NCBI GenBank assembly: GCA_025059875.1
Contig: JANXCT010000002.1
Coordinates: forward strand, 341,180 to 405,179
Direction: 5' to 3'
DNA length: 64,000 bases
DNA from: Candidatus Kapaibacterium sp.
GTDB taxonomy: Bacteria; Bacteroidota; Ignavibacteria; Kapaibacteriales; HRBIN21
This document shows positions 52,338 through 62,516 of this stretch, one piece after another. A model generated the notes under the pieces. The model did no database searches, had not been told where the DNA came from, and saw only the letters and a program-made list of their open reading frames with translations. Made by a program: the position numbers and the translations under genes. Each line of letters opens with the position of its first letter. The first letter of the stretch is position 1.

Positions 52338-53771
52338 CTAAACCCACCGACTCCGCCACCGCCACCAACCGGCTAAGAGCAGTCCGCCGAGGAAGGTCCC
52401 CAACCCCCGAGCGGCCAGATCGCCACTCCCCACAGCCACGGCTGCAAGGACTATAGCCCACGCCACCCCTACCGAACCCCACGGATACGGAACCGGACGC
52501 AAGCGCTGCCCGACGGCGAGCATAACACCTGCCGCCAACGCAAAGGCCGCCGCCGTCGCCCACGCTGCCCCAACGTAGCCCAAACGAGGCACCAGGAGCC
52601 AGATGAGTCCAACATTCGTCAGCACCGCTAACCCCATCGCCAGCGAGAGATGCTCCGTCTGCTTCTGAATGTGGATCGCCGATGCCGCGATAGTGTAAAT
52701 GCCCAACGCAACGTAGCCAGCTGCCACAATCGGCACAACGCCCAACCCCTCCCAGTACGTCGGATGGATCAACGGGCTCCCCCAGAGCGGTATCCGCACC
52801 ATGACAGGCATCCACAGGACCAACACCATGTACACGAACGCAGCCGCTACATTCCAGTGCCAAAAGACCCGAGCAAAGAGTCTCGGCGCATCCGCTGCCT
52901 CGGCTTGCTCCAGGAAGAACGGTCGCCAAGCGTACTCAAACACCGAGACCATCAGCAGCATCGGTAGTGCCAACCGGTAGTTCGCCTGGTACAGCCCAAC
53001 AGCAGCAGCATCCATCAGCACCATCAGCAACGGACGATCTAGCACATGGAGGGCAATTCCAGCTAGAGCCGCCGGAACCGTCGGCAACCCATACCGAAGC
53101 ATCTGCCGCACAAGCTCCCCACACCATTCCCACTGGAACTGGCGCACGACCAACGGGCTCATCGCTACCGCTGTCGCCGCAGAGGCAAGCGCCCCCGCAC
53201 CTAAGACACCAAGCGCACCCCAGTGCAGGACGAAGAGGAAGTAGACCGTCGCTGCCACCATCAGGACAATATTCCCGAGCCGGAGTGCAGCAAAGAGGCC
53301 TAACTGCCGCCGTAGACGCAGCTCTGCAAAAGGCACGGCAGCCACCGCATCGCAGACGGCAATCAACGCTGCTAACCGAATCCCATCCGCCCCAAGGTAG
53401 CGCAATTCTAGCCACTCGGCAACATTTGGAGCTCCCCACCAGAGCAGGGTCCCAGCAAGTAGGCTATTGAAGGCCACCATTGACCAGGCGAGCGTGAAGA
53501 TGCGGCAGCGTTCCCAGTCCGCTGCCTCAACAGCAAAGCGCATGTACGCCGACTCCCATCCCAAGGTCAGAAACACCATCGTGAATGCAAGCCCAGCGTA
53601 GACGTAGCTGACCTCCCCCAGTTCCGCCGGCTGGAGTGCGTGGGTGTAGACCGGGGTCAACAAGAAGGTGAGGAGCCGGACCAGAACCGTCGTGATACCA
53701 TACGCGACAACGTCCCAGGCTAGTCGCCGTAGGACGTCTCTACCTGAACGCAGTCCCGCTGCTTCCCAAAT
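52338..53771 (-). CDS. Wzx/MVF-type polysaccharide flippase
   Basis: This protein of about 477 residues has about 14 hydrophobic helices and the pattern of polysaccharide exporters (LLTFLLTPVYTHALQPAELGEVSYVYA). It should move lipid-linked sugars across the inner membrane. No ATG, GTG or TTG is in frame near the family start: the frame downstream of the promoter at 53825-53832 offers only ATT 53771 (after GAGG) or CTG. I take ATT 53771, but the true start is uncertain and an error is possible. Confidence 0.75.
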   Translation of the reverse strand: MWEAAGLRSGRDVLRRLAWDVVAYGITTVLVRLLTFLLTPVYTHALQPAELGEVSYVYAGLAFTMVFLTLGWESAYMRFAVEAADWERCRIFTLAWSMVAFNSLLAGTLLWWGAPNVAEWLELRYLGADGIRLAALIAVCDAVAAVPFAELRLRRQLGLFAALRLGNIVLMVAATVYFLFVLHWGALGVLGAGALASAATAVAMSPLVVRQFQWEWCGELVRQMLRYGLPTVPAALAGIALHVLDRPLLMVLMDAAAVGLYQANYRLALPMLLMVSVFEYAWRPFFLEQAEAADAPRLFARVFWHWNVAAAFVYMVLVLWMPVMVRIPLWGSPLIHPTYWEGLGVVPIVAAGYVALGIYTIAASAIHIQKQTEHLSLAMGLAVLTNVGLIWLLVPRLGYVGAAWATAAAFALAAGVMLAVGQRLRPVPYPWGSVGVAWAIVLAAVAVGSGDLAARGLGTFLGGLLLAGWWRWRSRWV

Positions 53772-53786
53772 GGCCTCAGAAAGTCC

Positions 53787-53794
53787 TATTTTTG
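53787..53794 (+). promoter_or_regulatory. TATTTTTG promoter -7 element for the M28 peptidase
   Basis: TATTTTTG matches TAnnTTTG, 27 bases before the M28 start. It faces the divergent element at 53825-53832. Confidence 0.5.
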
Positions 53795-53821
53795 CGCGAC
53801 TCTGCGAGCCTACGGACCTAG

Positions 53822-55681
53822 ATGCAAAGCTACCGATTTTCAGCGCTGCTGTTGTTGCTGTACTTTTCGACGTGGGGCCTGTCCCAAGCCACTGAGAGCC
53901 TTTCGCCGACAGCACTCCGACTTCGAGAACACGTCCGCTTCCTGGCATCGCCTGAGTTAGAGGGGCGTGCGCCAGGTAGTCCCGGCAACTACCGTGCTGC
54001 CGCATACATTGCCGAACACTTCCGGCAGGCTGGAGTTTCACCAGTGGCAGGCCGGTACGAGCATCCCTTCTCGCTCGTTGTAGACCTGCGCATCGGGGCT
54101 GGAACACGAGCGGAATTCACTATCACCGTAGAGCGTCTCGATCTCCCCCGCGATATGTGGCGCTCTTACAAGGTGCGGTGGACACCCGGCAAGGACTTCG
54201 TGCCCCTGAGTTTCAGTGCCAACGGTACCGCCCGTGGGACCCTGGTCTTTGCCGGCTTCGGCATCTCCGCCCCAGAGCGAGGCTATGATGACTACGAAGG
54301 CCTCGATGTTCAGGGAAAAGTTGTGCTCATCCTCCGCGGGACTCCATGGGATGAGCGGCTGCGCTCCAAGCTCGTGCGTGAAAAGCTCCAGGAGGAAAAG
54401 CACTCTGTAGACCCCCGCTACGCTTCGCTGCGTTACAAGGTCTCCACCGCAGAGAGCAAGGGTGCAGCAGCCGTGATCATCGTTGACCCGCAGGGCGATT
54501 CTTCCAACGTCTTGCTCCCGCTCTCTCCCGAGGCGATGACGCCCCAGGCAAGCATCCCTGTCATCCACGCCCAACGCGTCGAAGCCGCCAAGCTCTTTCC
54601 GCGAGACCGCTCACTGTACACTCGTGAGCTGGAGATTCTGCGCACGCTTAAGCCCTACAGCTTCGAACTCCCACTGGTGGAGGCCCACATCACGGTAGAG
54701 CTGGAGACATCACAGGCAGAAGTGCCGAATGTCATCGGCTACATCCGCGGGAGCGATCCCCAACGAGCCCACGAATACATCATCCTGGGTGCTCACTTCG
54801 ACCACCTAGGCTGGGGTGGTTCTGGCTCTCTGTCAACCTCTCAGCAACCGGCAATCCACCCGGGTGCCGATGACAATGCCTCTGGAGTCGCACTCCTCCT
54901 TGAGCTCGCCTCCCGCTTAGCTCAAGCCCCACCACCCCGGTCCGTGCTGTTGATTACCTTCAACGCGGAAGAGCGTGGACTCCTCGGCTCCAGCTCCTAC
55001 GCACGTCGTCCCTTGCTCCCTTTGGACAGTGCGATCGCAATGTTCAACTTCGACATGGTAGGCCGTCTACGAGACAGCACCCTCATTGTACACGGCGTAG
55101 GAAGCTCTTCGGTGTGGCGTCCTCTGCTGGACTCCATAGTGCCCCTATTTGGCCTTCGAATATCAACGGCTGAAAGCGGCTTCGGCCCAAGCGACCATAC
55201 GACCTTCCACGCCCGCGGTCTACCGGTCCTCTTCTTCTTCACTGGCCTCCACAGCGACTACCATCGCCCTAGCGACACCTGGGGCAAGCTCAACTACAGT
55301 GGCATGGCAACACTTGCTGATGCCGCTGAAGCCCTCATCCGCGCAGTCACCGCTCTCCCTCAACGCCCTGATTTCCAACGGACGCAGGCCCCAGCGGATC
55401 TACGTGCCCCAGGGCGGCTACGGGTTCGCCTTGGTATCATCCCAGACTACAGTGACCATCCCGAAGGTCTCCGCCTTAACGGTGTCAGCGAAGGGAGCCC
55501 AGCCGAACGGGCTGGACTTCGATCGGGAGACATCCTGACGGCGCTGGGAAGTACCCGGATCCGCACTATCTATGACCTCATGCAGGCACTCCAGGATTTC
55601 ACCCCCGGGGACACGGCGACGGTAGAGTTCCTCCGTGATGGCATCCCCCGGAAAGCGACGGTTCGCTTCCAGCAGCCATAA
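53822..55681 (+). CDS. M28-family zinc peptidase with PDZ domain
   Basis: This 619-residue secreted peptidase has a signal peptide (LLLLLYFSTWGLSQA), an M28 catalytic domain interrupted by a PA-type domain (about 110-300) and a C-terminal PDZ domain (about 540-615). The metal residues are GAHFDHLGW (His), GADDNASG (Asp), AEERGLLGS (Glu pair), FDMVGR (Asp) and DYHRPSD (His). It should cut N-terminal residues from peptides outside the cytoplasm. It leads a short operon with a hydrolase, a lipoprotein and a thiamine-binding protein. Confidence 0.93.
   Translation: MQSYRFSALLLLLYFSTWGLSQATESLSPTALRLREHVRFLASPELEGRAPGSPGNYRAAAYIAEHFRQAGVSPVAGRYEHPFSLVVDLRIGAGTRAEFTITVERLDLPRDMWRSYKVRWTPGKDFVPLSFSANGTARGTLVFAGFGISAPERGYDDYEGLDVQGKVVLILRGTPWDERLRSKLVREKLQEEKHSVDPRYASLRYKVSTAESKGAAAVIIVDPQGDSSNVLLPLSPEAMTPQASIPVIHAQRVEAAKLFPRDRSLYTRELEILRTLKPYSFELPLVEAHITVELETSQAEVPNVIGYIRGSDPQRAHEYIILGAHFDHLGWGGSGSLSTSQQPAIHPGADDNASGVALLLELASRLAQAPPPRSVLLITFNAEERGLLGSSSYARRPLLPLDSAIAMFNFDMVGRLRDSTLIVHGVGSSSVWRPLLDSIVPLFGLRISTAESGFGPSDHTTFHARGLPVLFFFTGLHSDYHRPSDTWGKLNYSGMATLADAAEALIRAVTALPQRPDFQRTQAPADLRAPGRLRVRLGIIPDYSDHPEGLRLNGVSEGSPAERAGLRSGDILTALGSTRIRTIYDLMQALQDFTPGDTATVEFLRDGIPRKATVRFQQP
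53825..53832 (-). promoter_or_regulatory. TAGCTTTG promoter -7 element for the flippase operon
   Basis: The minus strand reads TAGCTTTG, a TAnnTTTG match inside the first codons of the M28 gene. A start near 53817 would leave only a non-standard start codon for the flippase. Confidence 0.4.
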
Positions 55682-55693
55682 GGCACCGCTGGT

Positions 55694-56557
55694 ATGTCCA
55701 TTGCGACGATTGTGACCGAGCGCTTCCGGCTGACCTCTACCTCTGGCGAGCACATCTTAGGAGACCTCCGTTGGCTCCCGACCCGTGGGAATGGCCCAAT
55801 GGTCGTCATGCTCCATGGCTTCACCGGGTTCAAGGATTGGGGCTTCTTCCCATACGTGGCTACAGAACTTGCACAACGAGGAGCCTGCGTGGTAACGTTC
55901 AATTTCTCCCTCAGCGGTTACATCGAAGGGTCGGACCGCGTCGAGCGCCCTGAGCTCTTCGCACGCAACACCATCCGCCAGGAGATCGATGACACCGTCA
56001 CCGTACTGACAGCGCTTCTGAAACGGACGGTAGAGGCCCCCCCATCGTGGTGGAAGCGCTGGAACAAGCAGCTGTTTCTCCTTGGCTACTCTCGCGGAGC
56101 TGGAGTTGCCCTCATTGTACTCCGAGAACATCCTCAGCTCTCGGTTCAGCGGTTAGCACTCTGGTCCCCCGTCACTACCTTCCACCACTACACCGAACGC
56201 CAGAAGAAGCGCTGGCGGCAACGAGGAACGCTGGAAATCTCCCATACCCGCACCAGCCAAATCCTCCTGATGAACGTGCAGTACCTGGATGACCTGGAAG
56301 CCAACAAGGAACGATACGATCTCTTCCGGGCAATGGCTTCGCTACGCTGCCCTACACTGATTGTTCACGGAATGCACGATATCACCGTACCGCTGCGCTC
56401 TGTACAAGAGCTTGCAGCGGCTGCTCCACCCGACATGATTCAGCTCCATGTGCTGCCTCATACGGGTCATACGCTAGGCGTGGACCATCCCATGCGCCAA
56501 CCCTCTCCTGCTGTCGTCGAAGCCACAGCGGTCACGGTGGCTTTCTTTGGTCTCTGA
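55694..56557 (+). CDS. alpha/beta hydrolase
   Basis: This 287-residue protein has the alpha/beta-hydrolase landmarks: HGFTGFKDWGFFP, nucleophile GYSRGAG (Ser near 130), an acid after LIVHGMHDITVPL and His in PHTGHTLG. No signal peptide is seen. The lid region (FHHYTERQKKRWRQRG) is basic. The substrate is unknown. It follows the M28 peptidase by 12 bases and precedes the lipoprotein by two. Confidence 0.82.
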   Translation: MSIATIVTERFRLTSTSGEHILGDLRWLPTRGNGPMVVMLHGFTGFKDWGFFPYVATELAQRGACVVTFNFSLSGYIEGSDRVERPELFARNTIRQEIDDTVTVLTALLKRTVEAPPSWWKRWNKQLFLLGYSRGAGVALIVLREHPQLSVQRLALWSPVTTFHHYTERQKKRWRQRGTLEISHTRTSQILLMNVQYLDDLEANKERYDLFRAMASLRCPTLIVHGMHDITVPLRSVQELAAAAPPDMIQLHVLPHTGHTLGVDHPMRQPSPAVVEATAVTVAFFGL

Positions 56558-56559
56558 CT

Positions 56560-57012
56560 ATGACAGGCTCGGTTCTTCTATGGCTGTGCCTCCTCGTAGG
56601 GGCTTGTCGGAGCACACGCCCTGAGGCAGTCCAAGGTCCATATTCGCTTCCACCACAGTCTACTCCACTTGGAACGGCTCTCCCCTTCAAAGCAGCTATA
56701 GACAGCGGGCGGACCTCTGACGCACTCTTGCTCTTCACCCTTGCTGACGGCAGACCACTACTAGCTGAAGAACGCTACGAGCTTGTCCCCGAGCTGGAAC
56801 GGCTTTCTAGTCAGATTGCCCGTCTACCAATCACGGGCATCCGTACCGATAGCCTCTCGCCAGCGCTAGTCCGCGTCGAGATGGAGCTTGACTACTGGCA
56901 AACCCTCCGCTTCACCTTGCGGCGTCACAGTAGTTTTTGGGTTGTCACAGGATTAGAGCGAATCCCGTGGAATCGTCCCGCCATTCGTATTTTCCCGCAG
57001 CTGGCAGAGTAG
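56560..57012 (+). CDS. lipoprotein of unknown function
   Basis: This 150-residue protein has a lipobox (WLCLLVGAC, Cys16), a Pro/Ser-rich spacer and a compact C-terminal part (RVEMELDYWQTLRFTLRRHSSFWVVTGLE) that looks like beta strands. No family is recognised. It starts two bases after the hydrolase and ends 66 bases before the thiamine-binding gene. Confidence 0.55.
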   Translation: MTGSVLLWLCLLVGACRSTRPEAVQGPYSLPPQSTPLGTALPFKAAIDSGRTSDALLLFTLADGRPLLAEERYELVPELERLSSQIARLPITGIRTDSLSPALVRVEMELDYWQTLRFTLRRHSSFWVVTGLERIPWNRPAIRIFPQLAE

Positions 57013-57078
57013 GGCATTCTACGACCGACCGTCGATTCCGGCAAGAAGGCCGCCGTCTCACAAGATCGGGTTCTCCCC

Positions 57079-57387
57079 ATGAAGGTCACTGGCATGGTTA
57101 GCGTTACGCCGATTGGGACAGGGCTGTCGCTCTCCCACTACATTGCTGTATGTGTCCGTACCCTTCAGGAGGCTGGACTCCAGTGCCACCTCCACGCACA
57201 CGGCACGAACGTCGAAGGGGACTGGGAAGTCCTCGCTGGTGCTCTTCGTCGATGCTTTGAGCGGCTCCAGCAGGAAGGTGTGCAGCGCATCACCCTATGG
57301 CTCAAGGTAGAGATGCGAGCTGACCGCGAGCCTTCGCTGGAAGCAGCGGTTCGTTCCGTCGAACGACGCCTTCAACCTTCAGTGTAA
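57079..57387 (+). CDS. MTH1187/YkoF-family thiamine-binding protein
   Basis: This 102-residue protein matches the MTH1187 family (SVTPIGTGLSLSHYIAVCV, HAHGTNVEGDWEVL, ALRRCFERLQQEGVQRI), a ferredoxin-like fold whose members bind thiamine or similar molecules. Its exact task is unknown. The length is normal. It is the last gene of the plus-strand group that starts at the M28 peptidase. Confidence 0.85.
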   Translation: MKVTGMVSVTPIGTGLSLSHYIAVCVRTLQEAGLQCHLHAHGTNVEGDWEVLAGALRRCFERLQQEGVQRITLWLKVEMRADREPSLEAAVRSVERRLQPSV

Positions 57388-57456
57388 GTCCACATCCAGT
57401 TCCGTAGTTCGAGAGATGCCCCACAGGTCCTCTGGCTAAAGGGTGGTCGGTTGTTG

Positions 57457-57464
57457 TAATTTTG
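57457..57464 (+). promoter_or_regulatory. TAATTTTG promoter -7 element for nrdJ
   Basis: TAATTTTG lies 81 bases before the nrdJ start. The rest of the 158-base gap holds no cobalamin riboswitch motif that I could see. Confidence 0.5.
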
Positions 57465-57545
57465 CCCCCAACTCTCTGCTCACTGTCCTCGTCGGTGGTG
57501 AGAATCCCCTCTTGAGGTTTGTCCCATAGCCCCCACCTACTCCCT

Positions 57546-60500
57546 ATGAAGATCCCCCGACGCTTTACAGAGGCTGGGCGGTCCCCCTACGACTACTTCA
57601 GCTACGAACGCCGTTCCTCTGTTCTGCGCAACCCTGATGGTACCGTCGTGTTCGAGATGCACAATGTGGAAGTTCCCATCCATTGGTCTCAGGTGGCTAC
57701 AGACATCTTAGCCCAGAAGTACTTCCGTAAGACGGGAGTGCCGCAGTACGACGAGCATGGCAATCCACTCCTGGACAGCGAGGGTAAGCCAATCTTAGGC
57801 CCCGAGCGCTCCATCAAGCAGGTAGTCCACCGACTCGCCGGCTGTTGGCGATGGTGGGGCGAGCAGTATGGCTACTTCGATACACCTGAAGATGCTCAGG
57901 CCTTCTACGACGAGATCGCCTACATGCTGCTTGCCCAGATGGCGGCACCCAATTCCCCACAGTGGTTCAATACAGGGCTCGCCTACGCCTACGGCATCAC
58001 AGGTCGGGGACAAGGGCACTGGTACGTCGACCCTGCTACCGGCCGCCTCCAGCGCTCCAAGGATGCTTATACCCACCCACAGGCCCACGCTTGCTTCATT
58101 CAGTCCATCCAAGACGATTTAGTCAACGAAGGGGGGATCTTCGACCTCCTAACGCGTGAGGCTCGGGTCTTCAAGTACGGCTCTGGCACTGGTACCAACT
58201 TCTCCCCCCTGCGGGCGGCTGGTGAACCACTCTCCGGCGGGGGTGTCTCCTCAGGGCTAATGAGCTTCTTGAAGATCTTCGACCGGGCAGCGGGGGCTAT
58301 CAAGTCGGGTGGTACCACCCGCCGTGCAGCCAAGATGGTGATCGTCGACATTGACCATCCTGACATCGAAGAGTTCATCCTGTGGAAAGCTCGTGAAGAG
58401 GAGAAGGTCGCCTCGCTCGTTACCGGTTCGCGGATCTGCTCCACGTTCCTCCAAGCCATTATGGATGAAGCCGTAGCCCGCGGTACGGATTGGCGGAGCA
58501 ACCCACGCTTGCAGACCCTCATCCGCCGAGCACTCCACCGCGGAGTCCCCCGCGCATACATCCTACGAACGCTCTCCCTCGTTGAGCAAGGCTACACTCG
58601 CCTTGACTTTCCCGTCTTCACCCTGGACTACGAGGGCGAGGCTTACCTAACTGTCAGCGGCCAGAACTCCAACAACTCCGTGCGTGTTCCCAACGAGTTC
58701 ATGCAGGCTGTCCTCCAGGATGGCACGTGGGACTTGCGTTGGCGCACCGACGGACGCGTCTGCCGGACCGTACGAGCCCGTGACCTGTGGAATGCAATCG
58801 CCCTCGCAGCATGGAAGTGCGCCGATCCGGGGCTGCAGTTCGACACGACCATCAACGAATGGCATACCTGCCCCAACTCCGGCCGCATCAACGCCTCCAA
58901 CCCGTGCTCGGAGTACCTCTTCCTAGACGACACGGCCTGTAACCTGGCGAGCCTCAACCTGCTGAAGTTCTACGATGAAGAGACAGGACTCTTCCGCGTT
59001 GAGGACTTTCGCCATGCCGTCCGCCTCTGGACGATCGTCCTAGAGATTTCGGTGCTCATGGCCCAGTATCCCTCCAAGGAGATCGCCCGGAAGAGCTACG
59101 AGTTCCGCACCTTGGGGCTGGGCTATGCTAACCTTGGAGCACTCTTGATGGTCAGCGGTATCCCCTACGATTCTCCCCAAGCCTTCGCTATAGCTGGTGC
59201 AATTACCGCGATAATGACCGGAGAGGCTTATGCCACCTCCGCTGAGATGGCTCGTGAGCTGGGGCCATTCCCTGGATTCGCCGTCAACCGCGACGCGATG
59301 CTCCGTGTTATTCGCAATCACCGCCGAGCAGCGTACAATGCCCCACCTCACGAGTATGAGGGCCTCAGCATCATCCCTATGGGAATCGACCCCAAGTACT
59401 GTCCCGACTACTTGCTCCATGCTGCCCGGGAAGCGTGGGATCGAGCGCTTGCACTCGGAGAACTCTACGGTTACCGCAATGCTCAGGTGACGGTCATTGC
59501 TCCCACGGGGACTATCGGGCTACTCATGGACTGTGACACAACAGGCATCGAGCCCGACTTTGCCCTCGTCAAGTTCAAGAAACTTGCTGGCGGAGGCTAC
59601 CTGAAGATCGTCAACCAAGCTGTCCCGAAAGCGCTTCGCAGACTAGGCTACAGCGAAGACCAGATCCGAGACATCGTGGCATACTGCATCGGTCATGGGT
59701 CGCTCGTGGGCTGCCCCACGATTACTCATGAGCGCCTTCGGCAGAAGGGCTTCACGGACAAGGAAATAGCGCTCGTAGAATCCCTCCTACCGAATGTGTT
59801 CGACATTCGCTTTGCCTTCACGAAGTGGACCCTCGGAGAAGAGTTCTGCCTGCGATTGGGCTTCAGCCGCGAACAGTTAGAGTCGCCGACATTCGACCTA
59901 CTACAGGCTCTCGGCTTTACGCCAGAAGAGATTGAAGCTGCAAATGAGTATGTCTGCGGCACGATGACTGTAGAAGGGGCTCCGCATTTACGCCCCGAGC
60001 ATCTCCCGGTATTTGACTGCGCAAACAAGTGCGGAAAGCGAGGCACACGCTACATCGACTACCTGGCCCACGTACGCATGATGGCTGCTGTCCAGCCGTT
60101 CATCTCCGGCGGAATTTCCAAGACTGTGAATATGCCAATGGAGGCAAGTGTTGCCGACATCGCTGAGGTCTATCTCCAGTCCTGGCGGATGGGGCTGAAG
60201 GCTATCGCGCTCTATCGAGACGGTTCTAAGCTCTCGCAGCCCCTCAGCACAGGTATCGCAGAAGGGCTGGAGGATGAGATCGTCATGCTCGGCGACGAGG
60301 AGACCCTTGACGAGACGAAGGGTCCGAAAGAGGTGCAGGAACGCATCGTAGAACGGATTGTCTACCAGCGTCCCCAACGGCGTCGGCTTCCCAAGAAGCG
60401 CCATGGCTTCGTTCGCGAAGCCTACGTCGGCGGACACAAGGTTTACTTACGCACTGGCGAGTACGAAGACGGCACCCTCGGAGAGATCTTCATCGACATG

Positions 60501-61118
60501 TACAAGGAGGGGGCATCCTTCAAGGGCTTGCTCAACTGCTTCGCTGTTTTAGCTTCGAAGGCACTCCAGTACGGCATTCCGTTGGAAGAGCTGGTGGATA
60601 CCTTTACCTTCACCCGCTTTGAGCCGTCTGGTCCTGTTGAGGGTCACGAAGCGATCAAGTACGCCACCTCCGTACTCGACTACGTCTTCCGCTCTCTGGC
60701 CTACGACTACCTGGGGCGCACTGACTTCGTCCACGTCAAAGCCGTTGACGAAGTCCCGCCCGACACTTCCCATCCCACTACATCGGCCGGGGAAAAATCC
60801 GCATCGCCAACAGCAACTCCTCCTGCACATCCCAGCAGTGGGTCAAGCGGGTCACCCCTACCAAACCCATCTCCGTCCGGGGCATCCCCACAAGTAACTC
60901 GAATCATCGAGTGGGAAAACTCCTCGGCCGCGGAGGAACCAGAACTCGTCACTGCTAACGGGATTGGGATTAACGGTGCCTATGCCCGCCGCGTTGCGGA
61001 AGCAAAAGCCCGAGGCTACACGGGCGAGGTATGCCCTGTCTGCGGCTCGATGCGGATGCGGCAGAGCGGGAGCTGCTCCGTCTGCGAAGACTGTGGCACA
61101 ACCAGCGGCTGCTCGTAA
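57546..61118 (+). CDS. nrdJ: vitamin B12-dependent (class II) ribonucleotide reductase
   Basis: This enzyme of about 1,190 residues reduces ribonucleotides to deoxyribonucleotides using adenosylcobalamin. The barrel contains NSPQWFNTG, the catalytic [11 protein letters not shown] and [23 protein letters not shown]-terminal region (about residue 940 on) holds a TSCPD-like domain ([14 protein letters not shown]). The tail has a redox/zinc motif [25 protein letters not shown] 57546 is chosen over an upstream in-frame start. Near 1,080-1,120 is a low-complexity Ser/Pro-rich linker. Confidence 0.97.
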   Translation: MKIPRRFTEAGRSPYDYFSYERRSSVLRNPDGTVVFEMHNVEVPIHWSQVATDILAQKYFRKTGVPQYDEHGNPLLDSEGKPILGPERSIKQVVHRLAGCWRWWGEQYGYFDTPEDAQAFYDEIAYMLLAQMAAPNSPQWFNTGLAYAYGITGRGQGHWYVDPATGRLQRSKDAYTHPQAHACFIQSIQDDLVNEGGIFDLLTREARVFKYGSGTGTNFSPLRAAGEPLSGGGVSSGLMSFLKIFDRAAGAIKSGGTTRRAAKMVIVDIDHPDIEEFILWKAREEEKVASLVTGSRICSTFLQAIMDEAVARGTDWRSNPRLQTLIRRALHRGVPRAYILRTLSLVEQGYTRLDFPVFTLDYEGEAYLTVSGQNSNNSVRVPNEFMQAVLQDGTWDLRWRTDGRVCRTVRARDLWNAIALAAWKCADPGLQFDTTINEWHTCPNSGRINASNPCSEYLFLDDTACNLASLNLLKFYDEETGLFRVEDFRHAVRLWTIVLEISVLMAQYPSKEIARKSYEFRTLGLGYANLGALLMVSGIPYDSPQAFAIAGAITAIMTGEAYATSAEMARELGPFPGFAVNRDAMLRVIRNHRRAAYNAPPHEYEGLSIIPMGIDPKYCPDYLLHAAREAWDRALALGELYGYRNAQVTVIAPTGTIGLLMDCDTTGIEPDFALVKFKKLAGGGYLKIVNQAVPKALRRLGYSEDQIRDIVAYCIGHGSLVGCPTITHERLRQKGFTDKEIALVESLLPNVFDIRFAFTKWTLGEEFCLRLGFSREQLESPTFDLLQALGFTPEEIEAANEYVCGTMTVEGAPHLRPEHLPVFDCANKCGKRGTRYIDYLAHVRMMAAVQPFISGGISKTVNMPMEASVADIAEVYLQSWRMGLKAIALYRDGSKLSQPLSTGIAEGLEDEIVMLGDEETLDETKGPKEVQERIVERIVYQRPQRRRLPKKRHGFVREAYVGGHKVYLRTGEYEDGTLGEIFIDMYKEGASFKGLLNCFAVLASKALQYGIPLEELVDTFTFTRFEPSGPVEGHEAIKYATSVLDYVFRSLAYDYLGRTDFVHVKAVDEVPPDTSHPTTSAGEKSASPTATPPAHPSSGSSGSPLPNPSPSGASPQVTRIIEWENSSAAEEPELVTANGIGINGAYARRVAEAKARGYTGEVCPVCGSMRMRQSGSCSVCEDCGTTSGCS

Positions 61119-61123
61119 TTGCG

Positions 61124-62032
61124 ATGAGGAGCGGAATTTGGATTGTCGATCACCACACCCAAGATTTGGAGTTCCACTATCGGGTCACGGAAGTCCTGTA
61201 TTCCGGAACCACCGCCTACCAGCGCGTCGACATCGTGCGTGCTCCCGCCCTGGGAAAAGCACTCTTCTTGGATGGGCGCATCCAGTCGGCCCAGATCGAC
61301 GAATTCATCTACCACGAGGTCCTCGTCCATCCCGCGCTTCTCGCACACCCTGAACCACGACGGGTCCTCATCATGGGAGGCGGGGAAGGAGCGACCCTGC
61401 GAGAAGTGCTCCGCCATCCCTCAGTACAGCTTGCCACAATGGTTGACATTGACCGCGAACTCGTAGAGCTCTGTGAACGCTACTTGCCGGAATGGCATCA
61501 GAACTGCTTCCGCGACCCGCGCTCTCAGCTCGTCTTCGGGGATGCCAGGGCCTTTGTGGAAGGGACAACCGAGCTCTACGACATCATCATCTCCGACCTG
61601 ACCGAGCCGATAGAAGGAGGTCCTTCAGTGATGCTGTTCACCGTAGAGTTCTACGAGTGCCTAGCTCAGCGGCTCACTGACAACGGGCTCTTCGTGGCCC
61701 AGGCAGGGAGTGCCGACCCGGTATATCCCGAGTTCGTTACTAGCCTCTCCCGAACCCTTCGAGAAGTCTTCCCGTATGTACGGGTCTTCTGGGCTTTCAT
61801 CTACTCCTTCCAGCTCCCCTGGGCATTCGTGTTGGCAAGCAAACGTGATGATCCTGCTGCACTTTCCACTGAGGAAATACGAGAACGCTATGCTGAACGG
61901 GGGCTCAAGACGCAGTACTACTGTCCCGAGCTCCACTCAGCACTATTTGCCCTACCAGTTTACCTACAGGATGCCCTCCGTCATCGGGGACAACGCATTA
62001 CCGATCGATCAGCCTTTATATGGCATGCTTAA
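61124..62032 (+). CDS. speE: polyamine aminopropyltransferase, thermospermine-synthase-like
   Basis: This 302-residue enzyme transfers aminopropyl groups from decarboxylated SAM. The dcSAM loop is GGGEGATLREVLRH rather than the GGGDGG of common spermidine synthases. The acidic loop is DLTEPIEGGPSVMLFT rather than the DSSDP of spermidine synthases. These features resemble thermospermine/agmatine aminopropyltransferases (ACL5-like). ATG 61124 lies five bases after the nrdJ stop. The polyamine made is therefore inferred, not known. Confidence 0.85.
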   Translation: MRSGIWIVDHHTQDLEFHYRVTEVLYSGTTAYQRVDIVRAPALGKALFLDGRIQSAQIDEFIYHEVLVHPALLAHPEPRRVLIMGGGEGATLREVLRHPSVQLATMVDIDRELVELCERYLPEWHQNCFRDPRSQLVFGDARAFVEGTTELYDIIISDLTEPIEGGPSVMLFTVEFYECLAQRLTDNGLFVAQAGSADPVYPEFVTSLSRTLREVFPYVRVFWAFIYSFQLPWAFVLASKRDDPAALSTEEIRERYAERGLKTQYYCPELHSALFALPVYLQDALRHRGQRITDRSAFIWHA

Positions 62033-62057
62033 GCCCTGTGGCAAGTGGAGTACTGCA

Positions 62058-62065
62058 TATATTTG
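62058..62065 (+). promoter_or_regulatory. TATATTTG promoter -7 element
   Basis: TATATTTG matches TAnnTTTG, 57 bases before the cysteine-rich gene. It probably also serves the GldM-like gene 28 bases beyond that. Confidence 0.5.
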
Positions 62066-62122
62066 TGGGTTGTCTGTCTACAGTAAGTGCGACTGCGCTG
62101 TCTCACACCGAATGAGCTACGG

Positions 62123-62488
62123 ATGCGCACCCTGAGTCTTGGAGCTATGACAGCTTTCCTGTTATGCCTGAGCGTCTCTCACCTCGTTGCTCACGACGGC
62201 TGCGCCCAACAGGCCAAAGCTTCCTGCTGTCGAGCAAAAGCCACAAAACAAGTCGAGCAGCAAGAAGCGACGCCAGAACGGGCTGCAGTGCCAACAACGG
62301 TTGCTGACCGAGAGCAAGGGACAGCGGACAAAGAGGGATGTTGTCGCAAAAGTTCATCTGCAGCAAAAACGGCAGCAAAGTTTGATTCCTGCCATGACGA
62401 CGAAGCAACTCAGGCCCAGGATGGCTGCTGCAGCACCCGATCTACAACGGAAGAAGGCCCTTCCTCCAGCGAGGAAGCCCCACAGTAA
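62123..62488 (+). CDS. cysteine-rich exported protein of unknown function
   Basis: This 121-residue protein has a signal peptide (about residues 1-24, ending near SHLVAHDG) and a polar mature part rich in Lys, Glu, Ser and Thr. It carries paired cysteines in CCRAK, CCRKS and CCSTR, plus single Cys in DGCAQ and SCHDD. The spacing between CC pairs is about 40 residues. No known family is recognised; metal binding or disulfide cross-linking is possible. ATG 62123 is chosen because it begins the signal peptide. Confidence 0.6.
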   Translation: MRTLSLGAMTAFLLCLSVSHLVAHDGCAQQAKASCCRAKATKQVEQQEATPERAAVPTTVADREQGTADKEGCCRKSSSAAKTAAKFDSCHDDEATQAQDGCCSTRSTTEEGPSSSEEAPQ

Positions 62489-62516
62489 CACGGTTGGACC
62501 GTTCTAAGGAGCTCTC

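Noticed and set aside
57388-57545. Cobalamin riboswitch before the B12-dependent reductase
   Set aside because: I looked for the B12 box and a long conserved fold and saw neither; the gap is only 158 bases, with a promoter in the middle.
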